From the NCBI GenBank assembly GCA_000403335.2, contig KE159628.1:661286-725285 (forward strand): a stretch of 64,000 nt of DNA. Direction: 5' to 3'. The notes under the pieces were generated by a model. That model saw nothing but the letters and a program-made list of their open reading frames with translations. It was not told the DNA's origin and searched no databases. The DNA is from Lachnospiraceae bacterium MD335 (GTDB lineage: Bacteria; Bacillota; Clostridia; Lachnospirales; Lachnospiraceae). Positions 25,390 to 33,200 of this stretch are shown here, one piece after another; within the stretch, counting starts at the first letter, position 1, and every line of letters begins with the position of its first letter. The position numbers and the translations under genes were made by a program.

Positions 25390-25932
25390 ATGACAGATAG
25401 GCTTATGGAGTGCATTACAAATCCGGTGAAATGTAAATTACTGCTTGAAATACATTCACAGGGGAAAGCAACTGCGAGACAGCTAGCCGATATTTATACC
25501 GACATTCCCCAAGCTACCTTATACCGGCATCTCAAAAAAATGTTAAGCGACGGTATTTTACAGGTGGTGGAAGAAACACAGGTGCGCGGTACGGTAGAAA
25601 AAACTTATTCGCTGGCACACAACTTCAGCAACGATATAGAAACAATCGTCGAGAAAAATTCGGGCGAACTTTATATGCAGTATTTCATGCAATATTTCAT
25701 TGGGTTTGCAAAACAGTTTCAGGAATATTGCCACTCTCCAAATATCAATATCAAAAAAGATATGACGGGATTTTCACTTTCCCCACTATATCTTTCTGAT
25801 GATGAATTGACTTCTCTTATAACAAATATTTCTCAAATAATCAGCGCAGTAAAAAACAATGCACCCAACTCGGGGCGCAAGCTGCGGACGATAGGCATAA
25901 TCGTATCTCCGGCAGAAAATACAGATAAATAA
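25390..25932 (+). CDS. Winged-helix (ArsR/HTH_20-type) transcriptional regulator
   Basis: 180 aa, with CAGGAGGG before ATG 25390. Residues 1-75 hold a winged helix: ITNPVKCKLLLEIHSQGKAT, ARQLADIYTDIPQATLYRHL, KKMLSDGILQVVEE and TVEKTYSLA. The C-terminal ~100 residues are a helical ligand or dimer domain of no recognised type. Its promoter and that of the following ABC transporter genes share TATCA-N3-TGATA in the spacer, so it most likely represses both itself and the transporter. A terminator separates the two units. Confidence 0.8.
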   Translation: MTDRLMECITNPVKCKLLLEIHSQGKATARQLADIYTDIPQATLYRHLKKMLSDGILQVVEETQVRGTVEKTYSLAHNFSNDIETIVEKNSGELYMQYFMQYFIGFAKQFQEYCHSPNINIKKDMTGFSLSPLYLSDDELTSLITNISQIISAVKNNAPNSGRKLRTIGIIVSPAENTDK

Positions 25933-25936
25933 AATG

Positions 25937-25966
25937 ACCGTCCCAAATCAGAGGGACGGTTTCTAT
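25937..25966 (+). terminator. Terminator after the regulator gene
   Basis: An 8-bp stem ACCGTCCC / GGGACGGT with loop AAATCAGA, followed by TTCTATT. Confidence 0.75.
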
Positions 25967-25994
25967 TGACTTTCTATTATCATTATGATAATAT
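25966..25994 (+). promoter_or_regulatory. Promoter/operator of the ABC transporter operon
   Basis: TTGACT (25966-25971), 17-bp spacer and TAATAT (25989-25994). The spacer contains TATCA-TTA-TGATA, matching the operator before the regulator gene. Confidence 0.72.
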
Positions 25995-26025
25995 TATTAA
26001 AACGATAGAATAGGAGGTAAAATTA

Positions 26026-26229
26026 TTGAACACATTATTTGAAATTCTGCCATTACTTGTTCCCGTTCTGCTGATAGACATTGCTCTTGCAGTAACAGCA
26101 GTAAGACACGTTCTGCGACACCCACGCTATCGCTTTGGGAACAGAACTATGTGGCTTGTAATTGTTGTAGTCCTTTTGCTCTTTGGACCGATTATTTATT
26201 TTGCCTTTGGAAAGGGGGAGAACGAATGA
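26026..26229 (+). CDS. Small PLDc_N-type membrane protein
   Basis: 67 aa with two hydrophobic helices (LFEILPLLVPVLLIDIALAV, TMWLVIVVVLLLFGPIIYFA) separated by HPRYRFGNR. This is the layout of the PLDc_N (phospholipase D nuclease N-terminal) family of small membrane proteins found with drug or bacteriocin-type ABC transporters. AGGAGG at 26012-26017 places the start at the TTG codon at 26026. It overlaps the ATP-binding protein gene by 4 bp, indicating translational coupling. Confidence 0.7.
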   Translation: MNTLFEILPLLVPVLLIDIALAVTAVRHVLRHPRYRFGNRTMWLVIVVVLLLFGPIIYFAFGKGENE

Positions 26230-27143
26230 ACGTCCTCACAATACAAAATTTATCAAAAAGTTTTGGAAAGCAGAAAATCATTGACAATCTTAATCTGTCT
26301 GTTCCAGAGAGAAGTATCTTTGGCTTCATAGGGAAAAATGGTGCTGGCAAAACAACGACTATGAAAATGGTATTGGGACTGTTACAGCCCGACAAGGGAG
26401 AAATCCATGTCTGCAATGAGCCTGTTTGTTTTGGACAGACAAGGACAAATCAATATATTGGATATTTGCCGGACGTTCCAGAATTTTATAACTATATGAC
26501 GCCGATACAGTATCTAAAGCTATGCGGAGAAGTCATTGGACTGTCAAAATCCGAAATTTCAAAAAGAAGTGATGAACTCATCTCCCTTGTCGGTCTAAAC
26601 GGTGCAACAAAGCAAATCGGCGGATTTTCCCGCGGTATGAAACAACGATTAGGAATTGCACAGGCATTGCTCACACAGCCCAAATTACTGATTTGTGATG
26701 AACCGACAAGCGCGCTTGACCCCGTAGGAAGAAAAGAGATTTTGGATATTCTTTATAAAATCAGCCAAACGACAACGGTGTTATTTTCCACGCATATTCT
26801 TTCTGATGTGGAGCGCGTTTGCGACCATGCCGCCTTTTTGAATGAGGGAAAAATCGCTGTTACCGGAACACTTGCAGAAATTAAGGCTTTACATGGACAT
26901 GACAGCCTGCTTTTAGAATTTTCGGCGGATCAAGATTTACGGCTTTTCAAAAAACAAAAATCCATAGAGCCATTGCTGCTTCATTCCGAAGAAAATAACA
27001 GGGAACTTATTTTACATAGCCGAGATATGGTAAAAGTGCAAAAATCCTTGTTTCGCGTACTTGCGGAAACAGGGATTTGCCCCGTAAAAATAGAACTTAT
27101 GGAGCCGTCCCTTGAAAGTCTGTTTTTGGAGGTAGTGAAATGA
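26226..27143 (+). CDS. ABC transporter ATP-binding protein
   Basis: 305 aa from ATG 26226, which overlaps the upstream stop. Walker A is GKNGAGKTT (~38-46), the signature is GFSRGMKQRLGIAQ (~135-148) and Walker B is LLICDEPTSALDP. The C-terminal ~80 residues match the BcrA/NatA-type regulatory tail. It powers the permease encoded next, which overlaps it by 4 bp. Likely substrates are an antimicrobial peptide or lipid-like compound, by analogy to small bacteriocin or drug exporters with a one-component regulator. Confidence 0.9.
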   Translation: MNVLTIQNLSKSFGKQKIIDNLNLSVPERSIFGFIGKNGAGKTTTMKMVLGLLQPDKGEIHVCNEPVCFGQTRTNQYIGYLPDVPEFYNYMTPIQYLKLCGEVIGLSKSEISKRSDELISLVGLNGATKQIGGFSRGMKQRLGIAQALLTQPKLLICDEPTSALDPVGRKEILDILYKISQTTTVLFSTHILSDVERVCDHAAFLNEGKIAVTGTLAEIKALHGHDSLLLEFSADQDLRLFKKQKSIEPLLLHSEENNRELILHSRDMVKVQKSLFRVLAETGICPVKIELMEPSLESLFLEVVK

Positions 27144-27898
27144 ATGGATATATTGCTTTTATGAAAAAGGAATTTACGGAAAATATGAAGAATTATCGTT
27201 TTATTATCTTGTTTGCGGTCTTTTTGATTTTCAGCATTATGAGCGCATTTCTTGCAAAATTTACGACAGAAATTCTATCAGCTTTAGCCGCAGATATGGA
27301 AATGACCTCTGAACCAGTCGCTTTGGACGCATGGAAACAATTTTACAAGAACATTTCTGGCGTTGGGTTCAGCGCATTTATCATTTTGTTTGGGAGTTGT
27401 CTGTCAAATGAATATTCCAAAGGAACCTTAGTTTTAATGGTTACGAAGGGATTATCCCGTAAAGCTGTTATCCTTGCAAAATATACGGTAGCCGCCGCGC
27501 TTATGACAATCAGTTATTGGATTGGATATGCTGCGGCATACGGTTATACAGCCCTTTTATGGAATAATAACCACCTTTCAAATGTTGCTTTCGCGGCAGT
27601 ATCACTTTGGATAGTCGGCTTTCTGTACTTGAGTATTTTAATGATTGGGTGCGTGATATTCAGACAGACTTTCACAAGCATACTCTTTACAGGCGGCATT
27701 GTCGCCATAATATCCTTGCTCGGAATGATAGAACCGATTGCGAAATTTAATCCATTCATTTTAACTTCAAAAAATATAGATTTGATTTCCGGCGAAGCTG
27801 TTCCGGCAGAATTTATGATACCTGCTGTTATTTCCATTGCCTTATCCATTTTGGGGGTGTTGTTTGCCATTCGCCTTTTCAATAAAAAACAGCTTTAA
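27140..27898 (+). CDS. ABC-2 type permease
   Basis: 252 aa with about six membrane segments. It starts MNGYIAFMKKEFTENMKNYR, the usual N-terminus of ABC-2 permeases (NatB/YhaP type). The motif NEYSKGTLVLMVTKGLSRKA is the cytoplasmic loop that contacts the ATPase. It forms one operon with the PLDc_N protein and the ATP-binding subunit, and would export or extrude a compound sensed by the upstream regulator. Confidence 0.88.
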   Translation: MNGYIAFMKKEFTENMKNYRFIILFAVFLIFSIMSAFLAKFTTEILSALAADMEMTSEPVALDAWKQFYKNISGVGFSAFIILFGSCLSNEYSKGTLVLMVTKGLSRKAVILAKYTVAAALMTISYWIGYAAAYGYTALLWNNNHLSNVAFAAVSLWIVGFLYLSILMIGCVIFRQTFTSILFTGGIVAIISLLGMIEPIAKFNPFILTSKNIDLISGEAVPAEFMIPAVISIALSILGVLFAIRLFNKKQL

Positions 27899-27912
27899 AT
27901 GTCGAATTTATT

Positions 27913-28232
27913 ATGGAGCATATCGAATATGCCTTTGCCGCGTTCTGTAAAGTCGTTGTCCGCAACGCGGCAATCAGCGCATACCGCTTTGACAGGTAGT
28001 AGCAAAGCCAAGAGAACGCAATCGGATAAACCGCTTATGCTCTCTATCCATTATGGAATGTTACGCAATAAAGTGTGTTTCTCGCTTGATTTAAGCGGCA
28101 TTACAGCGGTAATAAGGGCAGGGGTAAGTTTTTACTCCACCCTTAAAAAAGAGGTTCTACTGCGTAACAAGGAGCATGAAAAAAGCGGGCAAGAAATAAA
28201 TTGCACCCTCTTTTTACAAGACTGTACAGGAC
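27913..28232 (+). pseudogene. Remnant of a sigma-70-like ORF of Tn916-type elements
   Basis: From ATG 27913 the frame reads MEHIEYAFAAFCKVVVRNAA then ISAYRFDR and stops at 27999. The EYAFAAFCKVVVRNAA stretch resembles the start of the sigma-factor-like ORF in Tn916-related conjugative transposons. Later sequence to about 28232 is open in another frame but has no recognisable region 4, so the gene appears frame-broken. With the MobC relic at 24.6-25.1 kb it suggests an old integrative element. Family call rests on a short match. Confidence 0.35.
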
Positions 28233-28234
28233 CT

Positions 28235-29253
28235 TTAATGGAGCAGGGATGATGCTTCTTCACGGCTAAGTCTGCATTTTACCATTAGCTCTGCAATAAT
28301 TTGCTCATCTGACAGCCCATTGCTTCGCATATAATCTATCAGCACAGAAAAACCTTGTGCTTTGCCAATTTCAATACCGTCTTTCTGTCCCTGAACATAA
28401 ACGAATTTATCCTCCGCCCGCCTGTCGCGTTTCGCCTTAAGCCGCATTTCATGCTCATAGCGCAGTCTGTCCGTAAGGCTGATTTCCTTCAATTCCTTAA
28501 TCGCTTCAATAATCCCTAGATTTTTTGTCCCTGATTTAATCATATCCAAGTCCTCCTCTGTCTCCGCGTTAAACAGACAATGCCATTCATCAAGCGGGCA
28601 AGGCTGCTCTTTGTGCGGCTTCTTTTTCAAATCTATTGTATGCAGCTCCAGTACATCCGTATACAGATTCCCATTCTGATCACGCAACATATATATATTG
28701 TGGTAATCCGTGCTTACACAGTCTTCCAATTCAAAGTCCAAAATCGTTATGACAACACATCTTTTTGCTTTCTCATAATCCTCCCCACGCCTTAAATCCG
28801 CGGTAAACATTTTTGCAAGGTAAAAAACGGATCGTTTTTTCCAGTTATATTTTTGTTTTAACTGTATCTCAATATTAATTTTCGCATCATCATTCAGCTC
28901 AAGCTGTATATCTAAAATTCCTAGTGTGCTGACCGTTTCATATCTGGTAAAACTCCGCAGAATATTTTTCTGAGAGTGCTGCTTCACAAACGCAGGCGTA
29001 GCGGTGGCTACGGCGAGGCTTGGGGAGTAGTACTCTCGGGAAAATAGGCAAGGAGGTTTGCCTGAATATGAACGAGTCAGTACACTAGTTTTTGCTTCTT
29101 ATACCGCTTCCACAAAAAAGGATTTAAAATCCGCACTGACTTAATGTCTTTCATTGGGATACTCAGCACATCACTAATAAAATGCCTTCGTACAGTTTCG
29201 TTCTCCATGACTTCCTTGACGCAGAAATCATATTTAAGTGGTATTATCTTCAT
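28235..29253 (-). pseudogene. Rpn-family PD-(D/E)XK nuclease gene split by a foldback element
   Basis: The intact gene would start at ATG 29253 (AAAGGAG upstream) with MKIIPLKYDFCVKEV, continue RRHFISDVLSIPMKDIKSVR and LNPFLWKRYKKQK, and then run into GILDIQLELNDDAKINIEIQ. It ends LSREEASSLLH at 28235. This is the Rpn (recombination-promoting nuclease) family, with ILD and EIQ forming the PD-(D/E)XK core. A 160-bp insertion at 28925-29084 with a CTAG duplication splits it; removing the insert and one CTAG rejoins ...KKQK-L-GILD... exactly in frame. Two frames remain, an N-terminal piece (29077-29253) and a C-terminal one (28235-28987). Confidence 0.82.
28925..29084. mobile_element. 160-bp foldback/MITE-like element
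   Basis: Imperfect terminal inverted repeats begin TGTGCTGACCGTTTCATAT (28925) and, on the other strand, TGTACTGACTCGTTCATAT (29084). CTAG occurs at 28921-28924 and 29085-29088 as a 4-bp target duplication. The interior is also self-complementary (GAGAGTGCTGCT / AGTAGTACTCTC; GCGTAGC-GGTG-GCTACGGC at the tip), so the whole element folds into one long hairpin. It encodes no transposase and is therefore non-autonomous. The parent family is unknown. Confidence 0.82.
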
Positions 29254-29440
29254 TATAACTTCTCCTTTTGCCTGTTTCAATTGATTTTCATTTGAATTTA
29301 AATAATTTTGTGTGAATTTACGGCGATACGCCATGAATAGATATAGAAATCATTATATTTTGATAGTGTAACATACACGAATTACATAAGCAAGGATTTT
29401 TGACAATTTTTATCAAACCGGAAATTTTATGTTTGAATGG

Positions 29441-29469
29441 TTGTAAAATAAAGGCAACGGAATTATAAT
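29441..29469 (+). promoter_or_regulatory. Promoter upstream of the mecA-like gene
   Basis: TTGTAA (29441-29446) and TATAAT (29464-29469) with a 17-bp spacer. The ~280 bp between the Rpn gene and the mecA-like gene hold no other feature. Confidence 0.55.
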
Positions 29470-29533
29470 AAAAATAACTGCAGACCGGAAGTTCGCGTTG
29501 GGCGGCTTCTTTTAAATAACGGGGTTATGGTTT

Positions 29534-29938
29534 ATGGAGTATCATAAAAAAGCGGATTTAAAGGTGGAATGCATCGCGTCAAATGAAGATTTGGAGTTTT
29601 TCGGCGTTTCGCTGGATGATGTGCTTGAGCGGACAGAGGCGGGAATGCATTTTCTGCGGCGCGTAAAAGAATTGTGTGGGCAGACGCAGAAAGTGGAGTG
29701 GACAAACACGGCTTACACATTAAACATCACGATGCTGCCGGATGAGCGGATTTCGTTTGAATTCAGCGAATGCATCGAGGACTACGTAATCAGCCTGAAA
29801 CACTCAATGGCGATGGCGGACGAGCAGACCTTGGGACCTTTGCGGGAATTTATTGAGGCGCTTGAGAATGCAGACGAAAGCGAGGCGCGCAGCCTTGTGG
29901 CGCATTTTGAGAAAAACACACGCGAGATGAGTCATTGA
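29534..29938 (+). CDS. MecA-like adaptor protein
   Basis: 134 aa. DLKVECIASNEDLEFFGVSL, TEAGMHFLRRVKELC and LNITMLPDERISFEFSE follow the pattern of the N-terminal domain of MecA-type adaptors, which deliver substrates to ClpC. The usual C-terminal ClpC-binding domain of B. subtilis MecA (~220 aa) is not evident; the rest is an acidic helical tail. The ATG at 29534 has only a weak ribosome binding site. It directly precedes a polysaccharide deacetylase gene. Family assignment is tentative. Confidence 0.5.
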   Translation: MEYHKKADLKVECIASNEDLEFFGVSLDDVLERTEAGMHFLRRVKELCGQTQKVEWTNTAYTLNITMLPDERISFEFSECIEDYVISLKHSMAMADEQTLGPLREFIEALENADESEARSLVAHFEKNTREMSH

Positions 29939-29970
29939 CAAAATTTTATCAAAAGATTGGAGCAAGAAAA

Positions 29971-30783
29971 ATGAGAACGTACATTAAGAAAGTTTACGCT
30001 TGTTTTCCCGGAGGAAAGCATAAGGCACTGACAATGAGTTATGATGACGGAAAGCATGAGGACAGACGGCTTGTAGAGCTGTTCAATAAGCATGGAATCA
30101 GGGGAACCTTTAATTTGAACGGTGGTTTGGAAGGTGATCCTGTGCGGATTCCGCAGGCGGAGTACCAGGAGCTTTACAAAGGGCATGAGGTTGCGTGTCA
30201 TACGATTTCGCATCCCACGATTTCGCGATGCCCGCTTACGAGTGTGGCGCGCGAGGTGATTGACGACAGGATAAAGCTGGAACAGATTATGGGGTATCCG
30301 GTTCGCGGTCTCGCCTATCCGAACGGTTCGTATTCCAAGGAAATCTGCGACATGCTGCCGCAGCTTGGTATCCGTTATGGAAGAGTGGTCGGAAACAGCG
30401 AAAATTTTGACATGCCGGAGGATTTTCTGCGGTGGAAGGCGACCTGCCATCATAACTATAAGCTTATGGAATTGGGAAAACAGTTTGTGGAGGATACGAA
30501 AAAGCAGTATCTGCGTCTGATGTATGTGTGGGGGCACAGCTATGAGTTCACAAATAATGACAACTGGAATGTGATTGAGGAGTTTTGCGAGCTTGCAGGC
30601 GGACGGGATGATATTTGGTATGCGACAAATATTGAGATTGTTGACTATATGGACGTGGTGAAAATGGCGCAGTTTGCGGCGGATAATTCGTTTGTATATA
30701 ATCCGTGTGCGCAGAGTCTGTGGCTTGCCGTTGAGGATGATGAGCTTGTGGAAGTCAAGGGCGGAGAGACGGTGAAATTATAG
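29971..30783 (+). CDS. Polysaccharide deacetylase (NodB/CE4-like)
   Basis: 270 aa. ALTMSYDDGKHED holds the metal-site Asp pair of the NodB fold, HTISHPTISRC is the His-x3-His motif, and RGLAYPNGSY is the third motif. The protein lacks a signal peptide, so it is either cytoplasmic or acts on an intracellular glycan or polyamine-like substrate. ATG 29971 with TTGGAG 9 bp upstream is preferred to the TTG at 29935, which overlaps the previous stop. Confidence 0.82.
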   Translation: MRTYIKKVYACFPGGKHKALTMSYDDGKHEDRRLVELFNKHGIRGTFNLNGGLEGDPVRIPQAEYQELYKGHEVACHTISHPTISRCPLTSVAREVIDDRIKLEQIMGYPVRGLAYPNGSYSKEICDMLPQLGIRYGRVVGNSENFDMPEDFLRWKATCHHNYKLMELGKQFVEDTKKQYLRLMYVWGHSYEFTNNDNWNVIEEFCELAGGRDDIWYATNIEIVDYMDVVKMAQFAADNSFVYNPCAQSLWLAVEDDELVEVKGGETVKL

Positions 30784-30814
30784 TTTTATTTGTTTCTTTA
30801 TGCGAAAAAACAGT

Positions 30815-30842
30815 TTGAATTTTACCCAAAATATGTTAAAAT
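30815..30842 (+). promoter_or_regulatory. Candidate promoter of the small membrane protein gene
   Basis: TTGAAT (30815-30820) and TAAAAT (30837-30842), 16-bp spacer. Confidence 0.45.
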
Positions 30843-30905
30843 AATACCTAGAGCAATTGGCAGTTATCTGTAAATTGCGGGATCACTTAAGAATGGGGGA
30901 TTTAT

Positions 30906-31184
30906 ATGAAAACAGCAAGACTTTCTTTTTTGAAATTTTTATATGCAGTGGTAATCGGGATTGTGGTTTCTGTATTTTCGTTCGGTGTTTCAACCGTGAA
31001 TGCACAGGAGGCGCAGGGAAACGTTGTAGCTGCGCAGGAGGATGTGTCGTCGGGCGAAAGTGCGGATAATGGCGGCGGTGCGGTTTTGATTCTTTTGGGA
31101 GGAATGCTTCTTATCATTATTGCGGTGGTAATTACAGTGGTTGCATCCGTTGTAACGACAGCGCCGATTGCAGATGAGATTTAA
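30906..31184 (+). CDS. Small secreted or membrane-anchored hypothetical protein
   Basis: 92 aa from ATG 30906 behind GGGGGA. A signal-like N-terminus (FLKFLYAVVIGIVVSVFSFG) ends near STVNAQEA. A short acidic Ser/Gly region (EDVSSGESADNGGG) and a second membrane helix (AVLILLGGMLLIIIAVVITV) follow. No family is recognised. It stands alone before the glycine tRNA genes. Confidence 0.65.
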   Translation: MKTARLSFLKFLYAVVIGIVVSVFSFGVSTVNAQEAQGNVVAAQEDVSSGESADNGGGAVLILLGGMLLIIIAVVITVVASVVTTAPIADEI

Positions 31185-31233
31185 TTGAGGGCGCGGCGTA
31201 ATAATAGGAGTAGAAATAAATTTGCGCAGAGGA

Positions 31234-31262
31234 TTGACTTTTCGGGCAGTCTGTGATAACAT
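31234..31262 (+). promoter_or_regulatory. Promoter of the first glycine tRNA genes
   Basis: TTGACT (31234-31239), 17-bp spacer, TAACAT (31257-31262), 24 bp before the tRNA. Confidence 0.65.
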
Positions 31263-31285
31263 TAAGACTGTTCGTAAGCCGATTT

Positions 31286-31356
31286 GCAGGTGTAGTTCAA
31301 TGGTAGAACACTAGCCTTCCAAGCTAGATACGTGGGTTCGATTCCCATCACCTGCT
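31286..31356 (+). tRNA. tRNA-Gly (anticodon TCC)
   Basis: 71 nt. Acceptor GCAGGTG pairs with CACCTGC. The anticodon loop CTTCCAA sits on stem CTAGC/GCTAG, and the T arm contains GGTTCGATTCC. CCA is not encoded. Confidence 0.96.
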
Positions 31357-31391
31357 TTTTCATATTTACTGACCGACAGGTTTTGTGGTAT

Positions 31392-31462
31392 GCAGGATTA
31401 GTACATCGGTAGTATGTTAGCTTCCCAAGCTGAAGAGGCGGGTTCGACTCCCGTATCCTGCT
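31392..31462 (+). tRNA. tRNA-Gly (anticodon CCC)
   Basis: 71 nt. Acceptor GCAGGAT pairs with ATCCTGC; anticodon loop TTCCCAA; T arm GGGTTCGACTCCC. The D loop is short (AGTACATCGGTAGTAT). It follows the TCC tRNA by 35 bp. Confidence 0.92.
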
Positions 31463-31499
31463 TTTGTAAAATTTTAAAGGTGTTTTTTTCCAAAAACAG

Positions 31500-31528
31500 T
31501 TGACAAAAACCGATAAGTCATGTAATAT
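31500..31528 (+). promoter_or_regulatory. Promoter of tRNA-Gly(GCC)
   Basis: TTGACA (31500-31505), 17-bp spacer, TAATAT (31523-31528). Confidence 0.75.
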
Positions 31529-31555
31529 AATAAAGGTCTGATACAGACAGCAAAT

Positions 31556-31628
31556 GCGATAGTGGCGTAGTTGGTAACGCGCGACCTTGCCAAGGTCGAG
31601 ACCGCGGGTTCGAGCCCCGTCTATCGCT
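31556..31628 (+). tRNA. tRNA-Gly (anticodon GCC), prophage attachment gene
   Basis: 73 nt. Acceptor GCGATAG pairs with CTATCGC; anticodon loop TTGCCAA on stem GACC/GGTC; T arm GGGTTCGAGCCCC. The integrase gene begins downstream on the opposite strand, so the 3' half of this tRNA is the likely attL core, retained intact after integration. Confidence 0.96.
31600..31628 (+). other. Probable prophage attL core
   Basis: The 3' end of tRNA-Gly(GCC), with the integrase gene only 21 bp away. Tyrosine integrases of this type commonly use the T-arm and acceptor end of a tRNA. The matching attR lies outside the window, so the core length is not measured. Confidence 0.5.
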
Positions 31629-31629
31629 C

Positions 31630-31665
31630 TAAAAAAGCCTAGAGTTTTCTAGGCTTTTTGTTTTC
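31630..31665. terminator. Bidirectional terminator between tRNA-Gly(GCC) and integrase
   Basis: AAAAAGCCTAGA / TCTAGGCTTTTT forms a 12-bp stem, with T-tracts on both strands. The integrase stop codon (31649-31651) lies within the hairpin. Confidence 0.82.
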
Positions 31666-32695
31666 CATGTTGCATTTCGTGTTGCATATCTTCAAAATGC
31701 ATTAACGTCAAGCCCGTATATTTCTCTTCAAAATCCGTAATTGTTCCACGATAAATTGCTTTCAGCGTTTTATCCGAAGACCATCCGCCGCGCTGCATGA
31801 TGTATTGGTCAGGAACGCCGATTGCGTGCATAATGGATGCCGCATAGTGGCGCAGGTCGTGGAAGCGGAACGCAGGTACGTCGAGATGACGGAGCGCACG
31901 CATGAACCTGTGCGTGATTTGGTCAGGATTAAGATTGACAATACGTCCCGATGTCGGACACTTGTCTATGACAAATTGCGGCATTTCTATTGTGCGTGTG
32001 CTTGATACGGTTTTTGTTGTTTTAACTACCCAGTCATCGGAACCGCTGTCTACAATGGCACGCCGGACTGTGATTACATTTCCGTTAATATCCCCTGCCT
32101 CCAGTCCGCAGACTTCAGAACGCCGCAACGTTCCAAATGCGGCAAAATAAACCGCAAGCTCCATATCCGGATCGTGCTCACTGAAATATTGGATTAGGAT
32201 TTTTATATCGTTATCAGACGGTACATATAATTTTGGCGGGATACTCTGCGGCAGTGTTATCCGTAACCGTATGTCCGGCGCAAAAGTATCCAGCACTGCC
32301 CGAATAAGTCCGTAAGCATTCTTGACGGTTTTGGGACTGTGGTTTTTGGCGAAGCTGTTCACCCAGCGTTGGATGTCATCGTTGGTTATCTCACTTAGCT
32401 TAATATCCTTAATATCCGTGTAGTTGTAGTTCTGTGCTCTCCGGTATTCGCGGATAGTGGAAGGTGAGAGCACGTTGTTCTTTAAATCGCAGTAGCTGCC
32501 GATAGCCGTGTACAATGTGTATTCGGGAAGCGCTTTTTTCTTTTCTTCCTTTTCCATTATGTACTGTGTCGCTTTGTATTCCGCCTCCTTCTTGGTCGGA
32601 GCCGTAAAGGATTTGTATTTCCGTTTTCCGTTCTCCATGCGGTCGAATATCAGGCAGCGGTACGCGCCTGACGGTAGTTTTTTTGCAGTTGCCAT
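31649..32695 (-). CDS. int: Prophage tyrosine integrase
   Basis: 348 aa. The N-terminal arm-binding domain is followed by a SAM-like core-binding domain (~65-150) and the catalytic domain. Catalytic residues are Arg of TLRRSEVCGL, His and Arg of FRFHDLRHYAAS, and Tyr of LKAIYRGT; GGWSSDK supplies the second His/Trp position. AGGAGG lies before the start on the minus strand. It would insert the phage at tRNA-Gly(GCC). Confidence 0.93.
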   Translation of the reverse strand: MATAKKLPSGAYRCLIFDRMENGKRKYKSFTAPTKKEAEYKATQYIMEKEEKKKALPEYTLYTAIGSYCDLKNNVLSPSTIREYRRAQNYNYTDIKDIKLSEITNDDIQRWVNSFAKNHSPKTVKNAYGLIRAVLDTFAPDIRLRITLPQSIPPKLYVPSDNDIKILIQYFSEHDPDMELAVYFAAFGTLRRSEVCGLEAGDINGNVITVRRAIVDSGSDDWVVKTTKTVSSTRTIEMPQFVIDKCPTSGRIVNLNPDQITHRFMRALRHLDVPAFRFHDLRHYAASIMHAIGVPDQYIMQRGGWSSDKTLKAIYRGTITDFEEKYTGLTLMHFEDMQHEMQHGKQKA

Positions 32696-32858
32696 TGTAT
32701 CATTCCTCCTTAGAATTTATTGTTAAAACCTTTGCGCCTAGGAGCAGTCGGTTTTGGGTACAAAAATAACAGCCAACGTCCATTTAACGCTTGCAGGCTG
32801 TTCTCAAAAATGATACAATATTGTTGTGAATTTGATGTCTCATTTTTGAGATATTATG

Positions 32859-32900
32859 AAATTGCTCGGTGTTTCGGCATCGGGCAATTTTATTTTATTG
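32859..32900 (+). terminator. Terminator-like hairpin in the int to 33201 gap
   Basis: AAATTGCTCGGTG / CATCGGGCAATTT (two wobbles) with loop TTTCGG, then TATTTTATT. The rest of the 505-bp interval 32696-33200 is AT-rich with no gene visible and no clear operator. Confidence 0.6.
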
Positions 32901-33200
32901 CGATGTCGCAACACGTTTTCCGAAGTACCCGTGCAGACATCTTATGTTTGAATGATAACGCACGATTGCCGATGCGTCAATAATATTTTATCAGATATTA
33001 AGCTATAAAATCTACCTTCATGCTTTCATATCTTTGATTTGTTGAAATTTTTGGAGATATTTACAATTTTTCAACAGCAAATTTTAGCAGAGTGTTTAAA
33101 TTATATTTTTAATTTAACATTATATGGTATATTCCTCCAATCCATGATATGATTGTACAGTAAGCGCATTACAACTACAAAACGAAAGAAGGTAATCACT

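Noticed and set aside
32720..32983. 87-aa plus-strand frame between int and the secreted protein gene
   Set aside because: No ribosome binding site and it runs through a terminator hairpin (32859-32895).
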